Assembly (NCBI GenBank): GCA_963422675.2
Contig: CAXVYS010000024.1
Location: forward strand, 434,001-498,000
Length of the DNA stretch: 64,000 nt
Reading direction: 5' to 3'
Origin: UBA4416 sp963422675
GTDB taxonomy: Bacteria > Bacteroidota > Bacteroidia > B-17B0 > Aurantibacillaceae
The stretch's first letter is position 1; the number at the start of each line of letters is the position of its first letter. The notes under the pieces are model-generated. The model searched no databases. It saw nothing but the letters and a program-made list of their open reading frames with translations, and had not been told where the DNA came from. Below are positions 24,701 to 33,748 of this stretch, one piece after another. The translations under genes were made by a program, and so were the position numbers.

Positions 24701-25461
24701 CCCAACCATACTAACCGATTGTATAACAATACATCTGTTAAAGACAGCATCCGCTCATTTTGTTCTGAAGGAGTCCAGTATTGGGTGACATGTTGAAATG
24801 CCTTATTTCCATAAGGATCAAGCATGGCCGCTAACTTCTCATATTCTATATCCGATAACACCGAACCGGAAGCAAGATCAAACAAAAAGAAAATAACCGT
24901 TACCAGGTAAGCGATGGTTGTATTCCGTAAAAATGTGGTTAATGAAAAATAGGTAACCCCAAATAACAAAGTGTTTGGAACTACAAAGTATAAAAAAGGT
25001 TGTATGTAATTATATAAATGGATGGGGCCCACTGTTGGTTGGTTATGACCAATGACACTGCCCAGTAATAACCCCACTAATTGCCCACTAAATACAAATA
25101 AGGCAATGGTAAGCACTCCAAAAAATCTTCCGAAGAAATACGAAAATTTAGTGATAGGCTTTGTAAAGAATAAGGCATGCGAATTAAATTCGAAATCGCG
25201 TTGTATGGCTGTAGCCATAATCGCAATAATGATCATGTTATGAACCAGGGCTAAAATATTTTGGTTAAAAAACGAATATAAGCCTGCATTACCAACCGCA
25301 CTGTTCATGTAGGTATTGCTATCACTGGATCCCAACGGAATAACTCCGGAAATTGCCAATGAAATAAAAAGATAAAATGCAAAGTAAATACTAAAAAACA
25401 CATAGGTAGATGGTTTTTTGAGGGCGTACTTTAATTCGAAAAGAAAAATTTCTAAAAACAT
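21784..25461 (-). CDS. ABC-2 type permease fused to an M1-family metallopeptidase
   Basis: A protein of 1225 residues. The first half (about 1-600) has roughly a dozen hydrophobic helices in two sets, each starting with a cytoplasmic FEFNSHALFFTKPIT or FNEKQFKVDELVGASPIK element typical of ABC-2 permeases. The second half is extracytoplasmic and ends in an M1 aminopeptidase domain with the zinc motif HEVGHQWWAH near residue 947 and the third ligand Glu in MSESMAEYSS. This fusion occurs in Bacteroidota; its substrate is unknown. The upstream ABC ATPase gene (29 bp away) is its partner. Confidence 0.9.
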   Translation of the reverse strand: MFLEIFLFELKYALKKPSTYVFFSIYFAFYLFISLAISGVIPLGSSDSNTYMNSAVGNAGLYSFFNQNILALVHNMIIIAIMATAIQRDFEFNSHALFFTKPITKFSYFFGRFFGVLTIALFVFSGQLVGLLLGSVIGHNQPTVGPIHLYNYIQPFLYFVVPNTLLFGVTYFSLTTFLRNTTIAYLVTVIFFLFDLASGSVLSDIEYEKLAAMLDPYGNKAFQHVTQYWTPSEQNERMLSLTDVLLYNRLVWLGLAMGIMWFSYVRFNFSQFLKPVKVFSFRKKEESYSPQTPAVQHLSELPKVTISSTGKAFWNQLLFIARFEYKRIVKGYFFIIMIVLGAVLAYITSSFNSLIFGTEVYPVTYNVAAQTGSMFQLMLSILIIFYSGNLVFNEKQFKVDELVGASPIKSSTLVIGKYLGLLGSVALGLFGALITGILIQSINGYYKFELGQYFASLYGRTFVSLSLLTALCFAIQFIVSNKYVGFVISFIIAFLSRIIFSQLQIDNPLYNFNSSGPMLQYSDMNGYGHTTPIFYFFKLYWLAAMVLVFVFAIRFYLRGKEKGLKARFKFSKFDSHKQFRLATIISAVVFIGVGSTIYYNIKVANKMFSNKEFEKLQAKFEQTYKHFQKTSQPRIVSSYVEVDLFPDKLGAKFKGFYYLKNKHKKAIDTLIINYNNETEVKSMQLSVANKEIINDKDFFVNVYKLATPLQPGDSIKLDYTIDYLKKGWFSNSGKSDIVYNGTFINNFLLPSIGYNEGFELGENEARRKFKLNPKPRAASINDTASYANTYISKDADWIRFECIVSTVPDQIAVAPGYLMKEYTKNNRRYFHYKMDSPILNFYSFLSARYEVKKDKYKDINIEIYYNKGHEYNLDRMINSIKKSLTYYEKAFSPYQHRQVRILEFPRYATFAQSFPNTIPFSESIGFIAHVDEKDPLSIDYPFYITAHEVGHQWWAHQVIGADVQGSTLMSESMAEYSSMMVMEKEYGKEAMHKFLKNALNKYLIGRATESKKELPIMLAENQQYIHYNKGCLIMYALKDYIGEDSVNSALSRYIKQVGFQSAPYTTAKEFVANMKLSTPDSMQYVIKDLFEDITIYENYVKELKSVKLPDGKYKVTLTVGAAKFKADSLGKSKAVAVNDWMDIGVFISNDVNGKKVNKELLLKKVKMDKPVKTFEFIVDKEPTSAGLDPYNKLIDRSPENNRCKFGSMPTPPDLDASSSNVSITL

Positions 25462-25490
25462 AAGCAGGATTTAAAGGAGGTTAAAAAGAA

Positions 25491-26354
25491 TTAAAGGATG
25501 TTTGAAAAATAAACATCTTCCAGATCCGGTTCTACTACAGAAAAGGCAGCTTCCGGAAGGGCATTGCTCTTCACATGGATTAATACTTTACCCTCTATCA
25601 CTTTAGCAGAAATTACTTTGTATTTATCTTTATACACATTCAACTCTGTTTTATCAATCATTAATTTCCAAACCATGTTTCGCATTTGATCAATTGTATC
25701 GCTTGGTTTACCATCCAATAACACCTGTCCACGATTCATGATAACCATACGCGGACATAAATTTTTGATATCCTCCACAATGTGCGTAGAAAGGATAACT
25801 ATAATGTTTTCTCCCAGGTCACTTAATATATTATGGAAACGGTTACGCTCCGCAGGATCCAGACCCGCTGTGGGTTCATCCACAATAATTAATTTAGGAT
25901 TACCCAACAATGCCTGTGCAATGCCAAAGCGTTGACGCATCCCGCCGGAGTACTCACTTAAATTACGCTTACGCGCTTCATACAAATTAGTTTGATGTAA
26001 CAGGGCATCACAAATATCTTTACGTTCCTGTTTATTATTTATTCCTTTTAATACCGCAAAATGGTGAAGCATATCTTCTGCATTCACCTTTGGATAAAAG
26101 CCAAAATCCTGTGGAAGGTATCCTAGTACTTTTCTTAACTCTTCTTTTTGTTTTACCACATTAATATCTCCTAACATGATCGTTCCTGAATCAGGATCCT
26201 GGAGAGTAGCAATTGTTCTCATTAAGGTTGATTTACCTGCACCATTAGGCCCTAATAAACCAAACATGCCGGGAGCAATGGTTAAATTTACATCAGATAA
26301 GGCTTTTAAGCCATTAGCGTAAGTTTTAGAAACGTTAGAAATAGTTAATTGCAT
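25491..26354 (-). CDS. ABC transporter ATP-binding protein (partner of the permease/peptidase)
   Basis: About 287 residues from the ATG at 26354, beginning MQLTISNVSKTYANGLKAL. Visible motifs are Walker A GPNGAGKST, Q-loop LPQDFGFYP, signature SGGMRQRFGIAQAL, Walker B KLIIVDEPTAGLDP and the switch His in STHIVED, followed by a C-terminal regulatory tail. The open frame extends to 26384, but the promoter word TACATTTG lies at 26377-26370 inside that extension, so 26354 is the better start. With the next gene it forms a complete ABC-2 system. Confidence 0.93.
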   Translation of the reverse strand: MQLTISNVSKTYANGLKALSDVNLTIAPGMFGLLGPNGAGKSTLMRTIATLQDPDSGTIMLGDINVVKQKEELRKVLGYLPQDFGFYPKVNAEDMLHHFAVLKGINNKQERKDICDALLHQTNLYEARKRNLSEYSGGMRQRFGIAQALLGNPKLIIVDEPTAGLDPAERNRFHNILSDLGENIIVILSTHIVEDIKNLCPRMVIMNRGQVLLDGKPSDTIDQMRNMVWKLMIDKTELNVYKDKYKVISAKVIEGKVLIHVKSNALPEAAFSVVEPDLEDVYFSNIL

Positions 26355-26369
26355 AAAAAATAGTTTTAT

Positions 26370-26377
26370 CAAATGTA
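26370..26377 (-). promoter_or_regulatory. TAnnTTTG promoter element for the ABC ATPase/permease unit
   Basis: TACATTTG on the minus strand is an exact -7 match, 15 bases before the ATG at 26354. It fixes the start of the ATPase gene and gives a very short untranslated leader. Confidence 0.55.
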
Positions 26378-26482
26378 AAACCATTTTTAATACTTAAAGG
26401 GGGTTTAAAAAATTTATATTACCACTCACACGAAATTTTGGCGCTTAAGCGCTTCCAATCCTGATTATTTCCGGCAGATACT

Positions 26483-28705
26483 TTAATGGCCTCCCGTATA
26501 GGTATTAAAATAACCGCATTCCCTGATAATTTCAGAATAGTATTTTGTAGTAGAGTATTCTTTTTTAAGAGACGCAAAATAAATTCCAGATTTAAAATCA
26601 CCGACGTAACCTTTCGGCGTATTCATAAAAAATTCATTCTGCTCGCACTTAGCGGCCATAAAAGTACACTTAGCTTTAAATTCCTTATCTGTAGCGCTTT
26701 TCAAGGCCAGTAAATAATACTTTAACGCAAGGTCGGTGTTTTCTTCCGGCAGCGATTTATGCTGGTACCAGTAAATAGAATTATCTACCCGGTTGTCATA
26801 AAATAAACGGGCATTTCCAAAATAAGTCATATTATAAAATCCATTGGCAACCAAAAAATAATTCTGTGCTGCTTCTGCCGGTTTTGTTAACGCAATCTGT
26901 TTCATCTCTACCATTTTTTCAATAAAAGACCATTTCGTGTACTTCGTTTTTTGAACAGCTTCATGGTCGCAATCATGGCAATCTTTAATATGGATCGTAA
27001 AAGGATTTCCATACAATGTAGTGCCTCCATCAGATATGGTTTTGAAAATCGTAAGAGACTCATTCAGTTTATCCTGCTGAGCATAGCGAATGGCAAGCAA
27101 TTCAGAATAATTGGATTTGCTTAAAGAAGCATGATCAAAAAATAATTTCTCGAATGCCGACACATTTGTTTTTTCATAATAGGCAATCATCTTTTTAATG
27201 TTTTCTATTTCATTAAACTGGTAAGGGTTAGTTCCTGGATAGATCAATTCTGTTTTTTCGATCTCTCCCTTTTTATTATAAAAATCGGCCAGTGCTTTCC
27301 TGATCCACTCCCGGGCATTTATACTTCTGAAATTGGGAATGTTTGACGTTTCTTCACTTAACAACACCTTAAGGTCGGGCAATAACTCCGCTTCCTGTTT
27401 TTCGCTGATGGAGTTCATGCGCCTTACCTTACCAAGGGCATTAATCAAATGGTATTCGGCTTTGTTAATCACCTGATCATTTTTATATTTTTCGGCCCGT
27501 TTCATTTGCTGATCTCCCAACGCATAGTCTTCATTTAAATAATTGAGGTATGCCGCAGACAGATGCCATATCACAGGGTTAAGAGAAGCCGTATTCCCTG
27601 ACATTCCATTTAGAAAGCCTAATAATTTTTGATCGACTATATGTTTTTGATCGGCTTTTTCGCTATCATAGTTCTCAGCAGTCATCATCCCCTCTTCTAT
27701 ATTTACAGCCCTTACCAATAAAAGATCTGCCAGTTCAGAGCCGGGGTTTAGCTTCAATATCTCTTTCATCGCAACTATATCATCATTATACAAGCCATAT
27801 AACTGCCACAGTATTTCTTTTTCCCTGTTCGTTTTAGCAACTGCCAAACACTGCTCCCACTCCGTTGTTTTAAAAGGATGAAACGATAAATAAGCCGATT
27901 TTTTTAAAGGCTCGTATTGATCATAGATAATAGAATAAATATAATTTGACTCTATAAATTTTTGCTGTTTGTATAAAGACGCTGCCTTATAGCCCAACGC
28001 CCGCCACTTCATGCTATTGCTCACTTTAAAAGTGGAAGTGTTTTCATTGAAAAAAGAAATAGCTTTATCATACTCTTTATTAAAAAAATATAATCTGATC
28101 AACTGAAAAGCATAGCGTTCTTTTAAAAAGGGCTCTGTTACTTTTGTATAAAAAATTAATCCACCGGCTATTTGTTTTACAATAGATGCTTCAGGAACCT
28201 TCGCCGCCTTATCATTCCACGAATAGTCATTTTTGACAACGGCAAAATTTTCGTTACGCTTCGCAAATCCTAAATAATATAAAAACGACGTGGCTTTAGC
28301 CGGAGACGAAACTGTTTTTAGCGTATATAATTTTGACTTTGCCGTGAGGTTGGCGGTCTTCCCTTTGATGTCGAAGATCATAGAGTCTACCTGGTTTACG
28401 GACGCTTCATATAACCAATACCTGATGGCATCTTCTGAAACAGAACTTCCAAGAAAAGTGATCCATTCCGTACCATTTGTTTTTACAAACACTTCTGTGC
28501 CGGCATCATCATACCCATCGTAAAAAGGGGTTTCCAGTGTTCTGAAAAAAGGAGTATCCTCTTTATGGTTAATGATCTGTGGTGTAAACATAGATCCCTC
28601 ATCATTATACCAATCACCACCACCACAGGCTAGTACCGTTAAGGTGGTTAAGGTAATGCCACTAATTAAAAGTAGCCAAAACTTTTTTAAGGGTTTCTTT
28701 TTCAT
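26483..28705 (-). CDS. Large predicted lipoprotein with TPR-like helical repeats, function unknown
   Basis: A protein of 740 residues. The signal peptide ends in a lipobox (TLTVLACGGG), so the Cys at about residue 27 should be lipidated. After a Gly/Asp-rich N-terminus the protein is almost wholly alpha-helical, with many Tyr/Ala/Leu pairs resembling TPR or SEL1-like solenoids (for example YKAASLYKQQKFIESNYIYSI). The C-terminus has KCTFMAAKCEQNEFF and FASLKKEYSTTKYYSEIIREC. Its first 44 bases overlap the end of the upstream lipoprotein gene, so the pair is translated together. I do not recognise a characterised homologue. Confidence 0.75.
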   Translation of the reverse strand: MKKKPLKKFWLLLISGITLTTLTVLACGGGDWYNDEGSMFTPQIINHKEDTPFFRTLETPFYDGYDDAGTEVFVKTNGTEWITFLGSSVSEDAIRYWLYEASVNQVDSMIFDIKGKTANLTAKSKLYTLKTVSSPAKATSFLYYLGFAKRNENFAVVKNDYSWNDKAAKVPEASIVKQIAGGLIFYTKVTEPFLKERYAFQLIRLYFFNKEYDKAISFFNENTSTFKVSNSMKWRALGYKAASLYKQQKFIESNYIYSIIYDQYEPLKKSAYLSFHPFKTTEWEQCLAVAKTNREKEILWQLYGLYNDDIVAMKEILKLNPGSELADLLLVRAVNIEEGMMTAENYDSEKADQKHIVDQKLLGFLNGMSGNTASLNPVIWHLSAAYLNYLNEDYALGDQQMKRAEKYKNDQVINKAEYHLINALGKVRRMNSISEKQEAELLPDLKVLLSEETSNIPNFRSINAREWIRKALADFYNKKGEIEKTELIYPGTNPYQFNEIENIKKMIAYYEKTNVSAFEKLFFDHASLSKSNYSELLAIRYAQQDKLNESLTIFKTISDGGTTLYGNPFTIHIKDCHDCDHEAVQKTKYTKWSFIEKMVEMKQIALTKPAEAAQNYFLVANGFYNMTYFGNARLFYDNRVDNSIYWYQHKSLPEENTDLALKYYLLALKSATDKEFKAKCTFMAAKCEQNEFFMNTPKGYVGDFKSGIYFASLKKEYSTTKYYSEIIRECGYFNTYTGGH

Positions 28706-29681
28706 AATAATTGATATTTAATTCATCCAGATCATATAATACGATTCTTCTGCTTTCGGGAACCAGGTTTTCCTGCAATAATTTTGCCGCGTCTGCCAAC
28801 TCTTCATCATTTAAGGCTTCAAACTTTAACAGGTCGTCTTTTTTATAATAGATGCCGTTGAGCAACTGTGGATGTACTACAGTGTAACTGATTTTATTTT
28901 CATTTACTTTAAAGTAATTGGTATCACTTACATCCGGCAATTGTTTTTTTGTAATCAAGCCCTGTATATTTCCGTTTCTGTAATGTACGTACCATCTGAA
29001 TATGGGCAAAGCTACATCCAAATGTAAGATATAACCTTTGATATACGATGTATATTTACGGGCAATTTCTGCGTCAAAAATAGAGTTAGACCCATCGTAC
29101 TTGCGAAGATTTCCCATGTTGTAAAACATGAGCATACCACCATCAACAGGTGGAATGCCTGTTTTTAAAGGATATTTTACCTGGTGTAAACGAATGGTTG
29201 CTGTTAACTTTGTGTGTGCCGGGCAGAGCTCTTTTACTTTCTTTAAAAAATTAAAATACTGTTGTTTTGTTTTTTCCGACCAGTCGCAATCTATCTGGAG
29301 CTCACTGTAATTTTTACGCAATCCGTTTACTTTATGCACTACCTGCTCTGCCAACGTTACGACCGCAGCTTCTTTTAATTTTAAAAAAGTGCGGTTGGTA
29401 ATATACACCACAGGAATTATTGAAAGATCAACAGGCAATACATTTAAACTGTCTACCACACCAAAGGGAACAGGTTGGTGTGTATCATCAGAAAGATCTA
29501 CATCAAAAAACCTTACATATAGAGTGTTTACCCTAAGTTCCTTTAGTGCCTCTTTCTCTTTTTCGGAAAAATGTACTTTTGTACGCCAGTAATAAAAAGA
29601 CGGTTGCGTCGTAGTGTTACTGCATGACAGTAATACCAACCCGATAATAAAAAAATTGACTCGTATTAAAAATTTATTCAA
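28662..29681 (-). CDS. Predicted lipoprotein, possible TIM-barrel (glycosidase-like) protein
   Basis: A protein of 339 residues with a lipobox (IGLVLLSCSN), so it should be anchored at the membrane. The body alternates strands and helices in barrel fashion: VNTLYVRFFDVDL, LSIIPVVYIT, ELQIDCDWSEKTKQQYFNFL, KLTATIRLHQVKYP and GGMLMFYNMGN. The order resembles glycoside-hydrolase-like or DUF3142-type barrels, but no catalytic pair is certain. The start is TTG at 29681, overlapping the kup stop by 8 bp; no ATG lies before the lipobox. Its 3' end overlaps the next lipoprotein gene by 44 bp, which suggests the two act together. Confidence 0.75.
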   Translation of the reverse strand: MNKFLIRVNFFIIGLVLLSCSNTTTQPSFYYWRTKVHFSEKEKEALKELRVNTLYVRFFDVDLSDDTHQPVPFGVVDSLNVLPVDLSIIPVVYITNRTFLKLKEAAVVTLAEQVVHKVNGLRKNYSELQIDCDWSEKTKQQYFNFLKKVKELCPAHTKLTATIRLHQVKYPLKTGIPPVDGGMLMFYNMGNLRKYDGSNSIFDAEIARKYTSYIKGYILHLDVALPIFRWYVHYRNGNIQGLITKKQLPDVSDTNYFKVNENKISYTVVHPQLLNGIYYKKDDLLKFEALNDEELADAAKLLQENLVPESRRIVLYDLDELNINYYEKETLKKVLATFN

Positions 29682-31626
29682 TGCGTTTTAAATTCAATTC
29701 CTTTGGTTTACTGATGATCATTGGGAATTTTTCGATCTTCACGGAGCTGCTGTCAAGCCCAAATGCTTTTGCCTCACTTAAACTGAAGCGTTTTAAAAGG
29801 AAGTACACATTCAGGATCATTTTCTCAAAGAAAGGCAAATCATTTTCGTAGGAAAGGAATTTTTCCAACACCACAAATTTAAAATCACCAATCACATTGT
29901 TTTTATTGAGAGACTCGTAACGGCTGGTAATATCCACTTCTTTATTCTTCACCATATCAGCTACCACATGCCTGAACATTAAATTTATTTTTGGTGCTAC
30001 CCTGAATCCTAATCTGAAATCCACCCGTACAATATCTTCACTGGCAATTTGTGTTACCTTATAATCCATGCGATAAGGTTCATCTACTACGTCCACATGT
30101 ACAAACCAGTATACGTCAGCCTTTTTAGGCCTTTTTTGTAAAATGGAATAAATCACTTTCGATTCAATGGTACTTGGGTTATTGGCACTCGTCATATATA
30201 CGAGGTGAGTTGCATATTTTTGAATAGAAGGATCGGAACTTAAATCCACCAACATTTGCTTGTAATTTCCTAAAGGCACAATATCTGTATAACGCTGCCT
30301 GATCAACTTTGCCATGTACCAGCATCCCATAACTGCCGCCAAAAATAAAGCAATGATCAGTGTAATATAACCACCTTTCGGGAATTTCTCTAAATTGGCA
30401 ATTAAAAAAGAGCCTTCAATAATAATATAAGTTACCACAAAAATAGAGAGAAACCATTTCGGGAATTTTTTAAGTCGCATAAAAAAGGCAAGTAAGCGCG
30501 AGGACATAATCATCCCTAAAATAATGGTTAAACCATAAGCGGCCTCCATTTCTTTCGATTCTTTAAAGAACAGAACAATAAATACACAGCCAACATATAG
30601 TAACCAGTTAATGGAAGGGATATACATTTGTCCTTTAAGATCGGTAGGGTATTTGATTTCCACCTTTGGCCAGAAATTTAAACGCATAGCCTCGTTAATC
30701 AATGTAAATGATCCACTGATGAGAGCCTGGGAAGCAACAACCGTAGCAATGGTAGCAATACCAATACCAACCGGTAAAAACCAATGAGGCATAATCGCGT
30801 AAAAAGGATTATCACCATCCAGTGTTTTTCCATTCATGGAAACCAACCAGGCTGTTTGCCCCATATAGTTTAACACGAGCATTGATTTTACAAAGATCCA
30901 ACTTGCACGAATATTTTTTCTTCCGCAATGGCCCATATCCGAATACAAGGCTTCTGCTCCGGTGGTACAAAGGAATACAGCTCCTAACAACCAAAATGCT
31001 CCTTTGTGAGTAAACAATAAATGCAAACCGTAATAAGGATTTAAGGCTTTTAATACCGTGAAATCATGCGATAAGCCTATAATACCCATAATTCCTAATG
31101 TAAGGAACCATACCAACATTACCGGGCCGAAAAATTTACCGATAAACTTTGTGCCGAATTGCTGGATAAAAAACAAAAAGGTGATAATGGCCACTACAAT
31201 AGGAATAGTGTGGATACTGCTAAAACGGGGAATGAGTTTTAAACCCTCTACCGCCGATGCCACCGAAATAGGCGGCGTAATAATACCTTCTCCTAAAATG
31301 CAACAACCACCAATGATAGCAGGAAATATAAGCCATTTGCGTTTTGCTTTTTTAATTAAAGCATACAGAGAAAAAATTCCTCCTTCACCTTTGTTATCGG
31401 CTTTTAAGGTAAAAATAACGTATTTAATAGTAGTTTGTAAAGTCAGTGTCCAAAACACCAGCGACATACCCCCAATAATAACATCCGCATTAATGGGTCC
31501 ATCACCCACGATAGCCTTCATCACATAAAGCGGAGAAGTACCAATATCACCATAAATAATTCCGAGAGTAACTAATAAACCTGCCGCTGTAATTTTACTA
31601 AAGTGGCCATGGTGATGAGGATTCAT
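29674..31626 (-). CDS. kup: KUP-family potassium uptake protein
   Basis: About 650 residues from the ATG at 31626 (MNPHHHGHFSKI). The first 430 residues contain some twelve transmembrane helices, including the family signature GIIYGDIGTSPLYV and later NKGEGGIFSLYALI, GTGAEALYSDMGHCGR-like and FTLINEAMRLNFWPK segments. The C-terminal 200 residues are hydrophilic and cytoplasmic. It imports K+ with protons. The open frame reaches 31653, but the promoter word TAATTTTG occupies 31658-31651, so that extension is not translated. Its stop overlaps the TTG of the following lipoprotein gene. Confidence 0.95.
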   Translation of the reverse strand: MNPHHHGHFSKITAAGLLVTLGIIYGDIGTSPLYVMKAIVGDGPINADVIIGGMSLVFWTLTLQTTIKYVIFTLKADNKGEGGIFSLYALIKKAKRKWLIFPAIIGGCCILGEGIITPPISVASAVEGLKLIPRFSSIHTIPIVVAIITFLFFIQQFGTKFIGKFFGPVMLVWFLTLGIMGIIGLSHDFTVLKALNPYYGLHLLFTHKGAFWLLGAVFLCTTGAEALYSDMGHCGRKNIRASWIFVKSMLVLNYMGQTAWLVSMNGKTLDGDNPFYAIMPHWFLPVGIGIATIATVVASQALISGSFTLINEAMRLNFWPKVEIKYPTDLKGQMYIPSINWLLYVGCVFIVLFFKESKEMEAAYGLTIILGMIMSSRLLAFFMRLKKFPKWFLSIFVVTYIIIEGSFLIANLEKFPKGGYITLIIALFLAAVMGCWYMAKLIRQRYTDIVPLGNYKQMLVDLSSDPSIQKYATHLVYMTSANNPSTIESKVIYSILQKRPKKADVYWFVHVDVVDEPYRMDYKVTQIASEDIVRVDFRLGFRVAPKINLMFRHVVADMVKNKEVDITSRYESLNKNNVIGDFKFVVLEKFLSYENDLPFFEKMILNVYFLLKRFSLSEAKAFGLDSSSVKIEKFPMIISKPKELNLKRIE

Positions 31627-31988
31627 TTGAATGTTATAAAAAGTAAAGGACAAAATTACTACTAATACTCATGCCAAGTGGCTTTTTAGTTAAATAAATA
31701 TAAAATAAACACCGAAAAAAATTTGACTTTAAATGTATTATTTTGTTTACTTGTAAAATCCTTAATTTAACAGTCTTATTACGATTTTTTTGTATCTTTA
31801 AATACCCGTTGTTTTTAATACATTATGATGTAATAATTACATTTTTATGATGAATAGGATATATACTTTTTCTGATCTGTTGTATGGTTATTATTTTTCA
31901 ATAGAATTGAATGACAGATTTAACAGAAGTACTTCCCCATTCTCAGATCTACATCCCCAGATGTTTAATAATAAATAATGAAACTCCG
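31627..31988. other. Divergent intergenic region between kup and the surface-protein pair
   Basis: About 360 AT-rich bases without a gene. The minus-strand kup promoter (TAATTTTG at 31658-31651, with a possible TTGG -33 element at 31677-31674) lies at the left side. On the plus strand TATCTTTA at 31793-31800 is an imperfect -7 element that could drive 31989, giving a long leader of about 180 bases. No repeat, RNA gene or riboswitch was recognised. Confidence 0.5.
31651..31658 (-). promoter_or_regulatory. TAnnTTTG promoter element for kup
   Basis: TAATTTTG on the minus strand matches the -7 consensus, 24 bases before the ATG at 31626. A TTGG at 31677-31674 may serve as -33, with a spacing slightly below the usual range. 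Confidence 0.55.
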
Positions 31989-33737
31989 ATGTTGAAACAC
32001 CGTCACTTTTTATTACTGTTTTTAACCTTCGGGTTATTTTCCGCGGTACAGGCAACTCATAACAGAGCAGGAGAAATTACCTATAAATGGTTGTATGGCT
32101 ATACTTACGAAATTAAAATCACGACGTATACCAACATTGGTGGTGCTAACCTGGCCGATAGGTGTGATGATACACTCTACTTTGGTGATGGATCAAAGGC
32201 TGTTGTTGCAAGAAGTAACGGGCCAAGCACCCTTTGTAGCGGCTTAGCACAGGATGGTGTTACCCTAACTCCTTATATTAAACTGAACGAATATGTAACC
32301 ACACATACTTACCCCGGCGTGGGTATGTATAAAATGACGATGACAGATCCTAACCGAAATGCCGGTGTTATTAATATCCCCAACTCTGTAAACCAGGTAT
32401 TTTATATTGAATCCTATTTAGTGATCAGTTCTTTTTCAGGCCCTAACAGCTCCCCGTTATTAAGCTTTCCTCCCTTAGATCAAGGTTGTGTAGGGCAGTG
32501 TTTTTTTCATAACCCCGGTGCTTATGATTTAGATGGTGATAGTCTTTCGTATGAACTAACATTTTGTAGAGGTAATGGTGGCATTATATGTCCGGGGTAT
32601 TCTTATCCTGCCGGAAGTACTTACACTATAAATTCTCTTACCGGAACTCTCACCTGGTGTATACCCCAACAACAGGGAGAATATAACCTGGCAATGATCA
32701 TTAAAGAATGGCGTAAAGACATTAGTGGCAGTTACACACTGATTGGTTATGTATTACGCGATTTGCAGGTAGATGTAGGACCCTGTAACAATAATCCTCC
32801 GCATATTGTCGTGAACAGTGCAGACACCTGTATTATTGCAGGAAGTACCATTACCAAACAAATTTCTGCTACTGATCCTGACATGGATATGATTACCTTA
32901 ATTGCTAAGGGTGGAAGTTTTAATACGGAGTCTCCTTCAATATTTACTTCAACGCAAAACGTAAGTCCTGTTACGGGTAATTTCAACTGGGTTACTTCTT
33001 ATGCAAATCTTCGCAGAATGCCTTACCAAATAACGGTCAAAGCGGAAGATCAGGATCCACAGATTAATTTAGTGGATTTTAAAACCTTCAATGTAAAGAT
33101 CATTCCTCATGCGCCCCGTAATTTAATTACAACGGGTGCAACTGATTTTATTCGTTTGAACTGGGATAAACCGGTTAATTATTCTTTAATCGGGCCTAAT
33201 CCTTTTCTTAGATACAGAATATATCGAAAAACAGGGCTTTCTACCTGGGCTCACGCGAATGATGAAACCGCGCCACCTACCTCTACCGGTTTTACATTTT
33301 TAGGCTACACAAATAATAACATTAACGATACCCTGTTTTTCGATTTCAATGGCGGCAATCCTATGCCTGCAAGCCAGGACTACAGCTATTTTGTATTGGC
33401 GGAATATATGGATGGTTCAATGAGCTATGTATCGAACCCGTCTTCCCAACAAATTTATGTAGGTGTAAAAGAGTTAAGTTCAGATGCTTCCACGATGGAA
33501 CTTTATCCAAATCCAACTGCTGAAAACTGTACTCTATCTTTTAGTAAACAATCAACTGAATTATATACCATTTGTTTATTTGATGTAAGCGGAAGAAAAA
33601 TTAAAACGTTCATGGAAAATGAATCTCTCGTTAAACCTTCTCTGTTATTGAATTTAGAAGGCATCACAGAAGGGACGTACTTTATAACCATTCATTTTGG
33701 GCACCAAACAGTTACTAAAAAAATTATCAAACAATAA
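31989..33737 (+). CDS. T9SS-secreted surface protein, type A sorting domain
   Basis: About 582 residues from the ATG at 31989, which gives a clear signal peptide (MLKHRHFLLLFLTFGLFSAVQA); the frame also extends 26 codons upstream. The mature protein begins THNRAGEITYKWLYGYTYEI, continues with Cys-containing beta domains, a cadherin/PKD-like segment (ISATDPDMDMITL) and an FN3-like domain (APRNLITTGATDFIRLNWDKP). The last 75 residues (ELYPNPTAENCTLSF…YTICLFDVSGRKIKTF…EGTYFITI) are a type A T9SS sorting domain. The first 400 residues are closely repeated in the next gene. Role probably adhesion or gliding; not known. Confidence 0.85.
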   Translation: MLKHRHFLLLFLTFGLFSAVQATHNRAGEITYKWLYGYTYEIKITTYTNIGGANLADRCDDTLYFGDGSKAVVARSNGPSTLCSGLAQDGVTLTPYIKLNEYVTTHTYPGVGMYKMTMTDPNRNAGVINIPNSVNQVFYIESYLVISSFSGPNSSPLLSFPPLDQGCVGQCFFHNPGAYDLDGDSLSYELTFCRGNGGIICPGYSYPAGSTYTINSLTGTLTWCIPQQQGEYNLAMIIKEWRKDISGSYTLIGYVLRDLQVDVGPCNNNPPHIVVNSADTCIIAGSTITKQISATDPDMDMITLIAKGGSFNTESPSIFTSTQNVSPVTGNFNWVTSYANLRRMPYQITVKAEDQDPQINLVDFKTFNVKIIPHAPRNLITTGATDFIRLNWDKPVNYSLIGPNPFLRYRIYRKTGLSTWAHANDETAPPTSTGFTFLGYTNNNINDTLFFDFNGGNPMPASQDYSYFVLAEYMDGSMSYVSNPSSQQIYVGVKELSSDASTMELYPNPTAENCTLSFSKQSTELYTICLFDVSGRKIKTFMENESLVKPSLLLNLEGITEGTYFITIHFGHQTVTKKIIKQ

Positions 33738-33748
33738 AATATTCTATC

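Noticed and set aside
30822..31528. Plus-strand ORFs opposite kup
   Set aside because: They mirror the transmembrane codon pattern of kup and carry no motif of their own.
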